A stretch of 64,000 nucleotides of DNA from JBHJGP01 sp050331695 (GCA_050331695.1 JBHJGP010000007.1:43703-107702), one strand, 5' to 3'; shown: positions 1-8,036, counted from the first letter of the stretch. Notes: generated by a model not told the origin, from the sequence alone. Made by a program: numbers and translations.

Positions 1-1
1 C

Positions 2-1330
2 GCTGGCGGCAGCGTGGCGCTGGCCAGCACGCCTGGCGAAGGCAGCTTGTTCACCGTTCGCATCCCGCTCACGGCTGCTGAGAACGAGAGCGAAGGCGAG
101 GAAACGCCCCGGGGAACGGTTCGCTTCATCGGTGACATGCCGGAACATATGCGTCTCGCGATAGCCGGTCAGGGTTGGGCCGTGATCCCCGCCGGACAGT
201 CTTGGCTGCAAATCGACAGCGGCGAGCCAACCCGCCAGGTTCTCCTGATTCTGGCCGAGCCGACGCTCGAGCAAGATCTACTGCAGATGGCTTTCTCGGG
301 CCGTGACCGCGCCGCCCGGGACGTGGTCGTCGTCGGCGCCGAGCCGTCGGCAGCGCCCTGGGCGTTGGCGGTATTGCCGGCTGACCCTCCCATCGATCTC
401 GTGGTCAACGCTCTTCGCGCGGGATTGATCGACGCCAATGCCGAAGGCGGAAGCAGCTTTGCCCGGGTGGCACCGATGGCGCGCTCCCTCGATCTGCTGG
501 TCGCGGAGGACAACAAGGTCAACCAGAAGGTCATCGCCAGCACGCTGAAACGCGGCGGCCATCGGGTGACGCTCAAAGGTGATGGTCTCGAAGCGCTGGA
601 AACCTTGCGCAACGGCCGGTTCGATGTCGCCATCATCGACGTCAACATGCCGCATATGGGAGGCATGGAGATCGCCCGCGCCTATCTCCGGGACGGCGAC
701 AAGGCATCCCTAACGCCCCTGATCGCGCTGACCGCCGACGCCACAACGGAAACCCGCGAGGCCTGTCTGCGCGCCGGTTTCGACAAATTTCTGACCAAGC
801 CGATCGAAAGCTTCGATCTCCTCTACACGCTTCACGACATCGCCGGGGGTCCGGTCGAGCTTGGAACCGCCGGGGGTGCGCAGAGGCCTTCGTTGCCGGC
901 GAGCAGAGAGGCCATGGCCGGTGAGCCAGAGCCAAATCGCGCGGAAATCCTACCGCACCCGGCCCTCGGGGCGTCGGCAGTGGTGCTCGACCAAAAACGG
1001 CTGGAAGAGCTTCGCATTCTCGACGATGATGAAGGGTTCGTCCGCGAACTCCTGGACGAATTTCTGGATGAAGGCGGCCAGTTGGTCGACGAGATGGCGG
1101 AGGCCGCCGCAGCCGGCGACAGCAAGCGTTTCAGGGATGCGGCCCACGCGCTCCGCAGCAGCGCTGCCCATGTCGGCGCGACCTCGCTGTTCGAGTGCTG
1201 CATGTCGTGGCGCAACATCAACGACGCGAAGCTGAAAAAAGAGGCGGATGTGGTCACCGCTCGTCTTCGCTCCGAGTTCGAGCGCCTCAAACGGGCCCTG
1301 TCCGATACCGCCATGAGCGCCGCCGGCTGA
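2..1330 (+). CDS. RpfC-like hybrid sensor histidine kinase, C-terminal part (HATPase end, REC, Hpt)
   Basis: The reading frame is open from base 2, so the gene enters from the left and its start and sensor are outside the window. The first visible residues are the end of a histidine-kinase ATPase domain (STPGEGSLFTVRIPL, the G2 box). About 130 poorly conserved residues follow, perhaps a pseudo-receiver. Then comes a receiver domain with the acidic pair in VAEDNKVNQ, phospho-Asp in IIDVNMP (residue 213 of the visible part) and Lys in FLTKPI. The C-terminus is an Hpt domain with phospho-His in AHALRSSAAHVGA (residue 382). This REC-Hpt tail and the convergent RpfF-like gene just downstream resemble Xanthomonas RpfC, the DSF receptor. 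The role as a DSF sensor is inferred, because the membrane input region cannot be seen. Confidence 0.85.
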   Translation, partial: AGGSVALASTPGEGSLFTVRIPLTAAENESEGEETPRGTVRFIGDMPEHMRLAIAGQGWAVIPAGQSWLQIDSGEPTRQVLLILAEPTLEQDLLQMAFSGRDRAARDVVVVGAEPSAAPWALAVLPADPPIDLVVNALRAGLIDANAEGGSSFARVAPMARSLDLLVAEDNKVNQKVIASTLKRGGHRVTLKGDGLEALETLRNGRFDVAIIDVNMPHMGGMEIARAYLRDGDKASLTPLIALTADATTETREACLRAGFDKFLTKPIESFDLLYTLHDIAGGPVELGTAGGAQRPSLPASREAMAGEPEPNRAEILPHPALGASAVVLDQKRLEELRILDDDEGFVRELLDEFLDEGGQLVDEMAEAAAAGDSKRFRDAAHALRSSAAHVGATSLFECCMSWRNINDAKLKKEADVVTARLRSEFERLKRALSDTAMSAAG

Positions 1331-1541
1331 CCAGGGGCCGAAGGCGTCGCCCACCGGCTTGGCCACAAAGATCAGGACAGCCACCGCGGCCAGAAGAACC
1401 AAACATCCCATTTGTGGTGGCAACGCGTGAGAGGGTTCGGATCACACGAGAGCGGCTTGGGTTTGAGGAAATGGCGAACAGCCTTGCTTCAGCGGCGCCG
1501 AGAAGAGCCCATCTGCTTCTCTCGAAGAACAGGGTCGGATC

Positions 1542-2108
1542 ATGAACGGTGAACCTGTCGAGACGGAAAGGCTCAGACTTCGTCGGTGGAGCTCCGCAGA
1601 CCGTAACGATCTCGCCCGGATCCTGTCGGATCGGGAGGTCATGGCTTTCAGCGACCGCGGACCGTTAAGCTCGTCGCAAGTGGACCGATGGCTCGCGCAA
1701 AACATCAAAGAGGCGCCAACCGGAAGCGCTCTCGGCAGTTGGGCCATTGAGCTGAAAGCGCAGCGGACCGTTGTCGGATATCTTCGGCTTTCCGTGACCG
1801 AAGGACGAATCGCAAACAATGAAGCGGAAATCGGGTTGCGCCTGGCGAAAAGCCATTGGGACCAGGGCTTCGCAACGGAAGCGGCGCGAAAAATGGTCCA
1901 TCAGGCGTTTCGCGATCCAACCGTTGCCCGCATCATCGGCATCGTCGATCCGGGTAACCGCCGGTCCGTCCGAATGCTGGTAAAACTTGGGATGGTTCGG
2001 GAGCGGGACGTCGCATTCGAAGGATATGATCACCCCGACCGTCGGTTCACGTTTTCCAGAGCGGCGGCGCTGGCCTCCGGCAATCTGCGCTCGAGCGAAC
2101 GCGGATAG
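1542..2108 (+). CDS. GNAT family N-acetyltransferase (RimJ/RimL-like)
   Basis: This 188-residue protein has the layout of the acetyltransferase_3/RimJ-RimL group. It opens with ETERLRLRRW, has a central beta strand region (VGYLRLSVTEG) and the acetyl-CoA pyrophosphate-binding loop HWDQGFATEAA, and ends with the VDPGNRRSVRMLVKLGM segment typical of these enzymes. It probably acetylates a protein N-terminus or small amine; the substrate cannot be read from the sequence. It starts at an ATG about 210 bases after the hybrid kinase stop and lies between that gene and the convergent rpfF-like gene. A role in signalling is possible only by position. Confidence 0.85.
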   Translation: MNGEPVETERLRLRRWSSADRNDLARILSDREVMAFSDRGPLSSSQVDRWLAQNIKEAPTGSALGSWAIELKAQRTVVGYLRLSVTEGRIANNEAEIGLRLAKSHWDQGFATEAARKMVHQAFRDPTVARIIGIVDPGNRRSVRMLVKLGMVRERDVAFEGYDHPDRRFTFSRAAALASGNLRSSERG

Positions 2109-2174
2109 GTCGCTCCAGCTCGCTGCTGGCGCGACTTGCGACAAACCACCTGAGCGGACGGGGTCCGGAATCAC

Positions 2175-2202
2175 AAAGGGCGCCCCGGAGAGAGCGCCCT
2201 TT
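2175..2202. terminator. Bidirectional stem-loop between the acetyltransferase and rpfF
   Basis: A perfect 9-bp inverted repeat, AAAGGGCGC at 2175-2183 and GCGCCCTTT at 2194-2202, has a 10-base loop. The A-run on one side and T-run on the other would give a short U tract on either transcript. It sits in the gap between two convergent genes, where a shared terminator is expected. Confidence 0.6.
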
Positions 2203-2243
2203 GGAACAGCCGCCTCGTGATAAGCGGCCGCTGACCGAGAACC

Positions 2244-3248
2244 TTAACTGGCCATCTGGAAGTCAGCGAGCTTGCGCTGGCCGGCCACCAGCTTTTCCAT
2301 CTTGCGCAGATCCATCGGCGTCAGGTTCATCGCCGCGTCGACCCACATATCGGTGATCTTGAGCATCTCTTCCTTGGTCACCGGGGCGCAGGTCTCGCGG
2401 ACCTCGCGGAGAACCCCGCGAATGCTGTGGCGACGGTCGAACCGGCGCAAATAGGTCTTGAGCGCTTGCTCGGTTTCACCGGGCTCGCAGACGATGTCGA
2501 CCAGACCCAGCTCTTTCATCTCTTCGGCGGTGTAGAGCTTACCGCTGTAGATCAGCTCTTCCGCCTTGGCGGTACCGAGCTTGCGGGAGAGGAAGCTGAA
2601 GGCACCCATTCCAGGGAACATGTTGAACAGGATCTCGGGTAGACCGAACTGGGCGTCGCGGCTGGCGATGACGATGTCGTCGGAGAGCATCGCCTCGAAA
2701 CCGCCACCGAGCGTGTCACCCTCGATCAGGGCCACGGTCTGAATGGGCAGATCCATGGCCGTGTGGTTGGCGTAGAGAACGTCGATGCAGCGATGGGCAT
2801 ATGCCCGGAGCATCTCGCGGTCCCGTGAGCGGATCAGCTGGGTGAACAGCTCGAGGTCACCACCCAGGTTCCAGGCGCCGGGCCGCTCCGTGCCCCACAC
2901 CAGATAACGAACCGGCATCGGCCGATCGACCATGATCAGGCCTTCCGCCTTGGCCAAACGCTGCTGCAGGTCGGCGATCTCCTCGAGAAGCAGCGGCGTG
3001 TAGCAGGGCCGGTCCGGGTGGCGCATGTCGGCGCGGAGCAGACCCTGGTCCGCGTCAAAGCTCAGCTTGATCTGCTGGTAGTTGAGGCTCGCCAGATCGA
3101 GCGCGCCGCCACCCTGCGGAAACGGAACGATCTCGGCGCTGCGGACTGTCTCGGCAACCGCCTTCTCCAAAGTGGCCATGGCAGCCTGTTGGGCTCGCTC
3201 TTCACTCTGAGCTTCCAGGGCTTGGATCTTGTCTTCGTAGGTTGCCAT
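2244..3248 (-). CDS. rpfF: RpfF-like DSF synthase (enoyl-CoA hydratase/crotonase family)
   Basis: The 334-residue protein is a crotonase-fold enzyme much closer to RpfF, which makes cis-2-unsaturated fatty acid signals (DSF) from acyl-ACP, than to beta-oxidation hydratases. Supporting motifs are YLVWGTERPGAWNLGGDLELF, GDTLGGGFEAMLS and FGLPEILFNMFPGMGAFSF. Both catalytic glutamates of Xanthomonas RpfF are present with the same 20-residue spacing (here E185 and E205). The C-terminus (VREtCAPVTKEEM, ITDMWVDAAM) also follows RpfF. It has an extra N-terminal region of about 50 residues relative to the 289-residue Xanthomonas enzyme. It starts at an ATG preceded by GGAGAAG and a good promoter. It converges on the RpfC-like kinase gene, as in the Xanthomonas rpf locus. 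Confidence 0.85.
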   Translation of the reverse strand: MATYEDKIQALEAQSEERAQQAAMATLEKAVAETVRSAEIVPFPQGGGALDLASLNYQQIKLSFDADQGLLRADMRHPDRPCYTPLLLEEIADLQQRLAKAEGLIMVDRPMPVRYLVWGTERPGAWNLGGDLELFTQLIRSRDREMLRAYAHRCIDVLYANHTAMDLPIQTVALIEGDTLGGGFEAMLSDDIVIASRDAQFGLPEILFNMFPGMGAFSFLSRKLGTAKAEELIYSGKLYTAEEMKELGLVDIVCEPGETEQALKTYLRRFDRRHSIRGVLREVRETCAPVTKEEMLKITDMWVDAAMNLTPMDLRKMEKLVAGQRKLADFQMAS

Positions 3249-3309
3249 CGTCTTCTCCGGGTCCGGCTGTGCCGTTCTGTTCGTTGGTTAATCTCTGTCT
3301 ATGAACGAA

Positions 3310-3338
3310 ACGTTAATCGAGCCCTAAGTCGCCGTCAA
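3310..3338 (-). promoter_or_regulatory. Predicted sigma-70 promoter of rpfF
   Basis: On the minus strand TTGACG (3338-3333) is followed after 17 bases by TAACGT (3315-3310), about 60 bases before the rpfF ATG. The -35 match is strong and the -10 match is weak. The 100 bases upstream are very AT-rich for this genome and could act as an UP element. Confidence 0.45.
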
Positions 3339-3443
3339 GTAAAACGGCAAATTTTTCGCATGTATATTATGAAGTGTTCTTTTTTATTTTGGTTTTACTT
3401 TTGGTAGAAATCATCTTTATTATGAAAAGAAAAAAAGTAAAAA

Positions 3444-3488
3444 GCCCGACGAATCCGCCGGGCAAAAAAAAACCGGGCCGAAGCCCGG
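3444..3488 (-). terminator. Two tandem intrinsic terminators after amtB
   Basis: On the minus strand the amtB stop is followed by the stem CCGGGC-TTCG-GCCCGG (3488-3473), closed by a UUCG tetraloop and followed by nine T (3472-3464). Directly after comes a second 8-bp stem, GCCCGGCG-GATT-CGTCGGGC (3463-3444), followed by TTTTT and another T-rich run. Both are textbook Rho-independent terminators and insulate rpfF from amtB transcription. Confidence 0.85.
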
Positions 3489-3519
3489 GTTTCCGCAGAA
3501 AAGTAGGGTTTTTGGAAGG

Positions 3520-4851
3520 CTACATCGCCATGGACCGCCCGAATTCGGGATAGGCATCCATGCCCAGTTCGACCTGATCGATGCCGTCCTCCTCGTCCTC
3601 TTCGGCGATCCGAATGCCGAGGGTGCCCTTCAACATGAGCCAGAGAACGAGACTGACGGCGAAGGTAAAGGCACCGATGGCGACGATGGCGATTGCCTGG
3701 GTCGCGAAGCTCGTGTCCGGATTGGTTATCGGCACGGCGATCGTGCCCCAAATGCCGCAGACCAGATGGGCCGGAATGGCGCCGACCACATCGTCGATCT
3801 TGAACTTATCCATCATCTGCACGGCGAACACGACCAACACGCCGCCGATCGCGCCGATCATGATGGCCGCGATCGGGCTGGGCATGAGCGGTTCCGCCGT
3901 AATCGCGACGAGACCGCCGATCGCACCGTTGAGCGCGATCGTCAGATCGATTTTCTTGTAGAGAAGCTGCGTCAGTACAATCGCCGCGACCACCCCGCCG
4001 CAGGCCGCCAGATTGGTGTTGACGAAAATGTTGGCGACCGCGACCGCGTCAGCACCACTGCCCATCGCCAGCTGCGAGCCGCCGTTGAAGCCGAACCAGC
4101 CGAGCCACAGGATAAAGGTGCCGAGCGTGGCCAGGGGCAAAGAGCTGCCGGGCATCGGCACGGTCCGGCCATCGGCGGTGAACCGGCCTTTGCGGGCGCC
4201 AAGGATCAAGGCGCCGGCGAGCGCCGCCCAGCCACCGACCGAGTGGACAATGGTGGAACCGGCGAAATCGCTGAAGCCCATCTCGGAAAGCCAGCCACCG
4301 CCCCACTGCCAGGAGCCCGTGATCGGATACAAGATGCCGGTCAGGACGACCGTGAAAACAAGAAACGGGATAACCTTGATCCGCTCGGCGAGGCTGCCCG
4401 AAACAATCGAGGCGGCCGTTGCCACGAACACCATCTGGAAAAACCAGTCAGACGAGGTCGCGTAGCCGCCCGCTGAAAAATCCTCGCCGTCCGACGGTCC
4501 CCAAACGCTGAAGCTGCCGAGATAGCCGCCGTCGACCCCGTCATACATCAGATTGTAGCCGACGAGATAGTACATGATGCCGGCGATGGAGAAGAGCGAT
4601 ATGTTCTTAAGACATTGAACACCAACGCTCTTTTTTCTCACCAGCCCTGCTTCCAGCATGGCGAAGCCGGCCGCCATCCACATCACCAAAAAGCCGCAGA
4701 TCAAAAACAAAAGGGTGTTGAAGATGAAGGCTGTTTCCGGCGTGACCCCCGCCGCCGCTTCCGTTTCCTGGGCCTGGAGGCCACCGGCGAAACTCACGCC
4801 GATCAGGGCCGCGACCGCCAGGGCCCTTCCCATTCTCATTATCCTTGCCAT
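3520..4851 (-). CDS. amtB: Ammonium transporter AmtB
   Basis: The 443-residue Amt/Rh family channel imports ammonium across the inner membrane. It begins with a signal peptide (RALAVAALIGVSFAGGLQAQ), then about eleven hydrophobic segments. Family motifs include GFAMLEAGLVRKKSV, the twin pore histidines in STIVHSVGGW and IPAHLVCGIWGT, and the GWFGFNGGS segment. I chose the ATG at 4851 because AAGGAG lies 8-9 bases upstream and the signal peptide begins there; an open frame extends to 5055 but that part is leader sequence. A sigma-54 promoter lies upstream, fitting NtrC control. No glnK gene is adjacent, unlike the usual glnK-amtB operon. The gene ends at two tandem terminators. Confidence 0.95.
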   Translation of the reverse strand: MARIMRMGRALAVAALIGVSFAGGLQAQETEAAAGVTPETAFIFNTLLFLICGFLVMWMAAGFAMLEAGLVRKKSVGVQCLKNISLFSIAGIMYYLVGYNLMYDGVDGGYLGSFSVWGPSDGEDFSAGGYATSSDWFFQMVFVATAASIVSGSLAERIKVIPFLVFTVVLTGILYPITGSWQWGGGWLSEMGFSDFAGSTIVHSVGGWAALAGALILGARKGRFTADGRTVPMPGSSLPLATLGTFILWLGWFGFNGGSQLAMGSGADAVAVANIFVNTNLAACGGVVAAIVLTQLLYKKIDLTIALNGAIGGLVAITAEPLMPSPIAAIMIGAIGGVLVVFAVQMMDKFKIDDVVGAIPAHLVCGIWGTIAVPITNPDTSFATQAIAIVAIGAFTFAVSLVLWLMLKGTLGIRIAEEDEEDGIDQVELGMDAYPEFGRSMAM

Positions 4852-4898
4852 GCTGTTCTCCTTGTCACCGACGACATAAGGCGTGAACCGTTGTTTGG

Positions 4899-4912
4899 GG
4901 TCCGATTGGACC
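4899..4912. repeat. Inverted repeat in the amtB leader
   Basis: GGTCCGATTGGACC is an imperfect 14-base palindrome (GGTCC arms, 4-base centre). It lies between the predicted sigma-54 start point and the amtB ATG. It could be a regulator site or a small hairpin in the leader RNA. A 13/14 identical, fully palindromic copy occurs at 56001-56014. Confidence 0.35.
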
Positions 4913-4931
4913 ACCGCTTCCGCAGATGCGC

Positions 4932-4947
4932 TGCAAGGGATGTGCCA
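4932..4947 (-). promoter_or_regulatory. Sigma-54 (RpoN) promoter of amtB
   Basis: On the minus strand TGGCACATCCCTTGCA matches the -24/-12 consensus (TGGCAC...TTGCA) with the canonical 10 bases between the invariant GG and GC. It lies about 80 bases upstream of the amtB ATG, so transcription should start near 4921. This points to nitrogen-limitation control by an NtrC-type activator; I could not identify a convincing full NtrC palindrome upstream. Confidence 0.75.
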
Positions 4948-5043
4948 GCGCGGCAGGCCAACAGAGGTCCACCATCGATCGATGAATAGGTGAAAAGATG
5001 TGCAGCACCCCTGTGTTCGCCCAAAAAATAAGCAAGTCCCCCA

Positions 5044-6261
5044 ATGGATAAGCAAAGCGCATCGGCGCCCGCGGATGTCGACGTCGTCATTATCGGCGGG
5101 GGGCTGACCGGGCTCGCCACCGCGGCGGCGCTGGTTTCCGGCGGCGTCGAGACCGCATTGTTGGAACGCCGGCCCTTAGGCGAGACCCGCGCCGCAACCT
5201 TCGATGGGCGGGTTACGGCCGTCGCCTACGGCTCCCAGCAGTTCCTCCAGCGAATCGGCGTCTGGGCCGGGGTCGAGCCGACAGCCGAGCCCATCATCGA
5301 TATCATCGTGGAAGAGCCGGGCACGCCGGGGCGGGTCCACTACGATCACCGGGACATCGGCAGCGATCCGCTCGGTTGGATCGCCGAGAACCGACATTTA
5401 CGGGCGTCCCTGATCGACAGGCTGGAGGGCGACCCGAGCGTCAGCATGGTGGCCCCGGTCGAGATCACATCACTGGACCGGGACGTAACGCGCGTCCTCA
5501 TCGAAACGGATCGGGGCATGATCCGAGCCCGATTGGTGATCGCGGCCGACGGCAAGTTCTCGGGCGTTCGGGATGAAGCGGCGATCGCCTTTCGGGATTG
5601 GCGCTACCACCAGACCGGCATCGTCTGTACCTTGAAGCATGAACGGCCGCATCACGGCCGGGCGACCGAGCGTTTCTACCCAGACGGCCCGTTCGCCCTG
5701 CTCCCGCTTCCGGGACGGCGGACCTCGATCGTCTGGGCTCTCGCCAACGACACCGCCGAGGCGGTCACCGCCCTCGACGACCAAGGGTTTCTTGAAGAGG
5801 TTGGCGCCAGGGTCGGCGACCGGCTCGGCGAGCTCTCGCTGGAGGGCCCACGTTACGCTTACCCGCTCAATCTCGTCTGGTCGGAACGGTTTACCGCTCG
5901 CAGGCTGGCCCTGGTGGGCGATGCCGCGCGGGGTATCCACCCGATCGCGGGCCAGGGCTGGAACCTGGCTTTGAGGGATGTCGCGAGTTTGGCCGAACTG
6001 GTGAGCGAGCAGGTGGGGCTCGGGCTGGATCCAGGAGCGCCCCACGTTCTTGAGCGCTATGAGCGATGGCGTCGGTTCGATGCGACCACGCTCGCGCTCG
6101 TGACCGACGGCATCAACCGCCTTTTCGCCAATGATCTGACGCCGGTGCGCGTGGCCCGCTCGCTCGGCCTCAGCGCGGTCGACCGACTGCCGCCGCTAAA
6201 GCGGTTGTTCATGCGTCACGCCACCGGCGCACTCGGTGATCTGGCCCAAACCATGAGGTAG
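5044..6261 (+). CDS. UbiH/UbiF/VisC/COQ6 family FAD-dependent hydroxylase
   Basis: This 405-residue flavoprotein monooxygenase has the FAD Rossmann motif VVIIGGGLTGLATAAAL near the N-terminus, the middle ADGKFSGVRDEA (DG) motif, and the C-terminal GDAARGIHPIAGQGWNLAL motif that binds the FAD ribityl chain and is characteristic of ubiquinone-ring hydroxylases. It likely hydroxylates an intermediate of ubiquinone synthesis; which ring carbon (UbiH, UbiF, UbiI or UbiL type) cannot be settled without phylogeny. It is divergent from amtB, starting at ATG 5044 with no clear Shine-Dalgarno, so its promoter overlaps the amtB control region. Confidence 0.88.
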   Translation: MDKQSASAPADVDVVIIGGGLTGLATAAALVSGGVETALLERRPLGETRAATFDGRVTAVAYGSQQFLQRIGVWAGVEPTAEPIIDIIVEEPGTPGRVHYDHRDIGSDPLGWIAENRHLRASLIDRLEGDPSVSMVAPVEITSLDRDVTRVLIETDRGMIRARLVIAADGKFSGVRDEAAIAFRDWRYHQTGIVCTLKHERPHHGRATERFYPDGPFALLPLPGRRTSIVWALANDTAEAVTALDDQGFLEEVGARVGDRLGELSLEGPRYAYPLNLVWSERFTARRLALVGDAARGIHPIAGQGWNLALRDVASLAELVSEQVGLGLDPGAPHVLERYERWRRFDATTLALVTDGINRLFANDLTPVRVARSLGLSAVDRLPPLKRLFMRHATGALGDLAQTMR

Positions 6262-6268
6262 TGGGGGC

Positions 6269-6312
6269 CCTTCCCATTGGTCTCATGCCTCCGCATGGCG
6301 CCAAGGGGAAGG
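6269..6312. terminator. Long interrupted stem-loop after the ubiH-like gene
   Basis: CCTTCCC (6269-6275) pairs with GGGAAGG, TTGG with CCAA, and ATGC with GCAT around a CTCC loop, giving a 44-base hairpin with one bulge and a 4x4 internal loop. It starts eight bases after the stop codon. There is no U tract, so it may be a Rho-dependent or processing element rather than a classic terminator. Confidence 0.4.
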
Positions 6313-6350
6313 AAGCGGAGCGGGACGGCACAGCGGGCGAGCTTGGACAA

Positions 6351-6416
6351 GCGAGCGCGTGGGGCGACAGCACCACAGTCCTAAGAGCGAGCGCGTGCCG
6401 CTTCAGCACCACACTC
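6351..6416. repeat. Two-copy 36-base direct repeat
   Basis: GCGAGCGCGTG at 6351 and again at 6387 begins two 30-base copies that both end in CAGCACCACA-TC. They match at 26 of 30 positions and are spaced 36 bases apart. They occupy the gap between the convergent ubiH-like and pyk genes, ending just beside the pyk stop codon. Confidence 0.6.
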
Positions 6417-6424
6417 GCAAAGCT

Positions 6425-7840
6425 TCAATTCACCCAGGCGATCCGTAGCAGATTGGTGGCGCCGGGCGTGCCGAACGGCAGTCCCGCTGTGATCACGATC
6501 GTCTGACCGTTGCCGGCAAAGCCTTCGGCCTTGGCGAAATGGCACGCCTTGGCGACCATGTCGTCGAGGTCAGTGGCGTCATCCGTCACCAGTGCATGGA
6601 TGCCCCAGGCGAGCGCCAGGCGACGGGCGGTGCCGAGGCGCGTAATGAGGCCCAAGATCGGCGTGCTCGGCCGTTCGCGCGCGGCCCGGAGCGCGGTCTG
6701 TCCCGACGTTGTGTAGGTGACGATGGCGGCCGAGCCCAGAGTGTTCGCCACCTGGGCCGCCGCCAGCGAGATGGCGTCGGCTTGAGTGTGTTCGGCCTCG
6801 GTATGATAAGCTTCGACGTAGCTTCGGTAGAGCTCGTCCTGCTCCACCTTGACGATGATACGGTCCATGATGCTGACGCTTTCGACCGGATAGTCGCCGG
6901 CGGCGCTTTCGGCGGACAGCATCAGAGCGTCGGCTCCGTCGTAGCAGGCGGTCGCACAGTCGGACGCCTCGGCCCGGGTGGGCGGCGGGCTCTTGATCAT
7001 GCTTTCCAGCATCTGGGTCGCGACGATCACCGGCTTACCGGCCGCCCGCGACGCCCGGACGATCCGCTTCTGAATGCCCGGCACGTCTTCTGGCGGCAGC
7101 TCCACGCCCAGATCGCCCCTCGCCACCATGATCCCGTCGCAGAGGTCGATGATTTCCTCCAGGCGATCGACGGCCGAGGGTTTTTCGATCTTGGCGATCA
7201 CCGACGCCCGACCCTGGATCAGCTTGCGTGCCTCGGCAATGTCCTCCGGGCGTTGTACGAAGCTCAACGCGACCCACTCGAAGCCAAGATCGAGGCCGAA
7301 CCGGAGGTCGTTTCGGTCTTTACCGGTTAGGGGCGAAAGCGGCAGGACAACGTTGGGCACATTGACGCCCTTGCGGTTGGAAAGGCTGCCGCCGACCGCC
7401 ACCGTCGTCTCGAGCCAGTCCTCGCCCTTGGCCTGAATCTCGAGCTTGATCTTGCCGTCGTCCAACAAAAGAAACATGCCGGTCTCGACAGCCTGGAGGA
7501 TCTCCGGATGGGGCAAATTGACCCGCCGGTTGTCGCCCGGCGTCTCGTCGAGATCGAGGCGAAACCGCTCGCCTCGGGTGAGCCCGACCCGTTCACGCTC
7601 GAAGGAGCCGACCCGGAGTTTGGGCCCCTGCAAATCCATCAACGTGCCGATCGGACGACCGATCTTCCGCTCTGCCTCACGCACGGCATCGTAACGGGCG
7701 GCCTGTTCGTCGTGACTGCCATGACTGAAATTGAAGCGAAAGACGTCCGCCCCCGCCCAGGCCAATTCCAAGATCTTGTCGACACTAGTGCTTGCCGGAC
7801 CGAGTGTGGCGACGATCTTGGCGCAGCGCTGCCTGCGCAT
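6425..7840 (-). CDS. pyk: Pyruvate kinase
   Basis: The 471-residue protein catalyses phosphoenolpyruvate plus ADP to pyruvate plus ATP, the last step of glycolysis. It has the N-terminal KIVATLGPAS motif, FNFSHGSHDE, MDLQGPKLRVG, the active-site segment SVIAKIEKPSAVDRLEEII with the catalytic Lys, MVARGDLGVELPPEDVP, and the ATQMLESM signature. Length matches bacterial type II enzymes of about 470-480. The start ATG is preceded by AAGGGGGA at an 8-base distance. It is monocistronic, converging on the ubiH-like gene and divergent from the peptide transporter. Confidence 0.97.
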   Translation of the reverse strand: MRRQRCAKIVATLGPASTSVDKILELAWAGADVFRFNFSHGSHDEQAARYDAVREAERKIGRPIGTLMDLQGPKLRVGSFERERVGLTRGERFRLDLDETPGDNRRVNLPHPEILQAVETGMFLLLDDGKIKLEIQAKGEDWLETTVAVGGSLSNRKGVNVPNVVLPLSPLTGKDRNDLRFGLDLGFEWVALSFVQRPEDIAEARKLIQGRASVIAKIEKPSAVDRLEEIIDLCDGIMVARGDLGVELPPEDVPGIQKRIVRASRAAGKPVIVATQMLESMIKSPPPTRAEASDCATACYDGADALMLSAESAAGDYPVESVSIMDRIIVKVEQDELYRSYVEAYHTEAEHTQADAISLAAAQVANTLGSAAIVTYTTSGQTALRAARERPSTPILGLITRLGTARRLALAWGIHALVTDDATDLDDMVAKACHFAKAEGFAGNGQTIVITAGLPFGTPGATNLLRIAWVN

Positions 7841-8036
7841 CGGCGAAATCCCCCTTGGTGTCTCGGCTCGCGGTCGCTGATGGATAAAGGGCGCCGTGAC
7901 CCGACGAACGCTCGATAGAGCAGGACCGCTACATTGTCACCTTCGCAGCCCCGGCGCGCCCACCGGCACGCTAGGAATTGAACAGGCTGCTTGATAAACC
8001 TGAACGATAACTTTTGCCGATGGTTCGGAGGTGTCG

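Noticed and set aside
950..1423. Minus-strand frame beginning with a hydrophobic stretch (LVLLAAVAVLIFVAKPVG)
   Set aside because: Only the first 30 codons lie outside the hybrid kinase gene, the rest is antisense to it. There is no ribosome site and no domain-like sequence.
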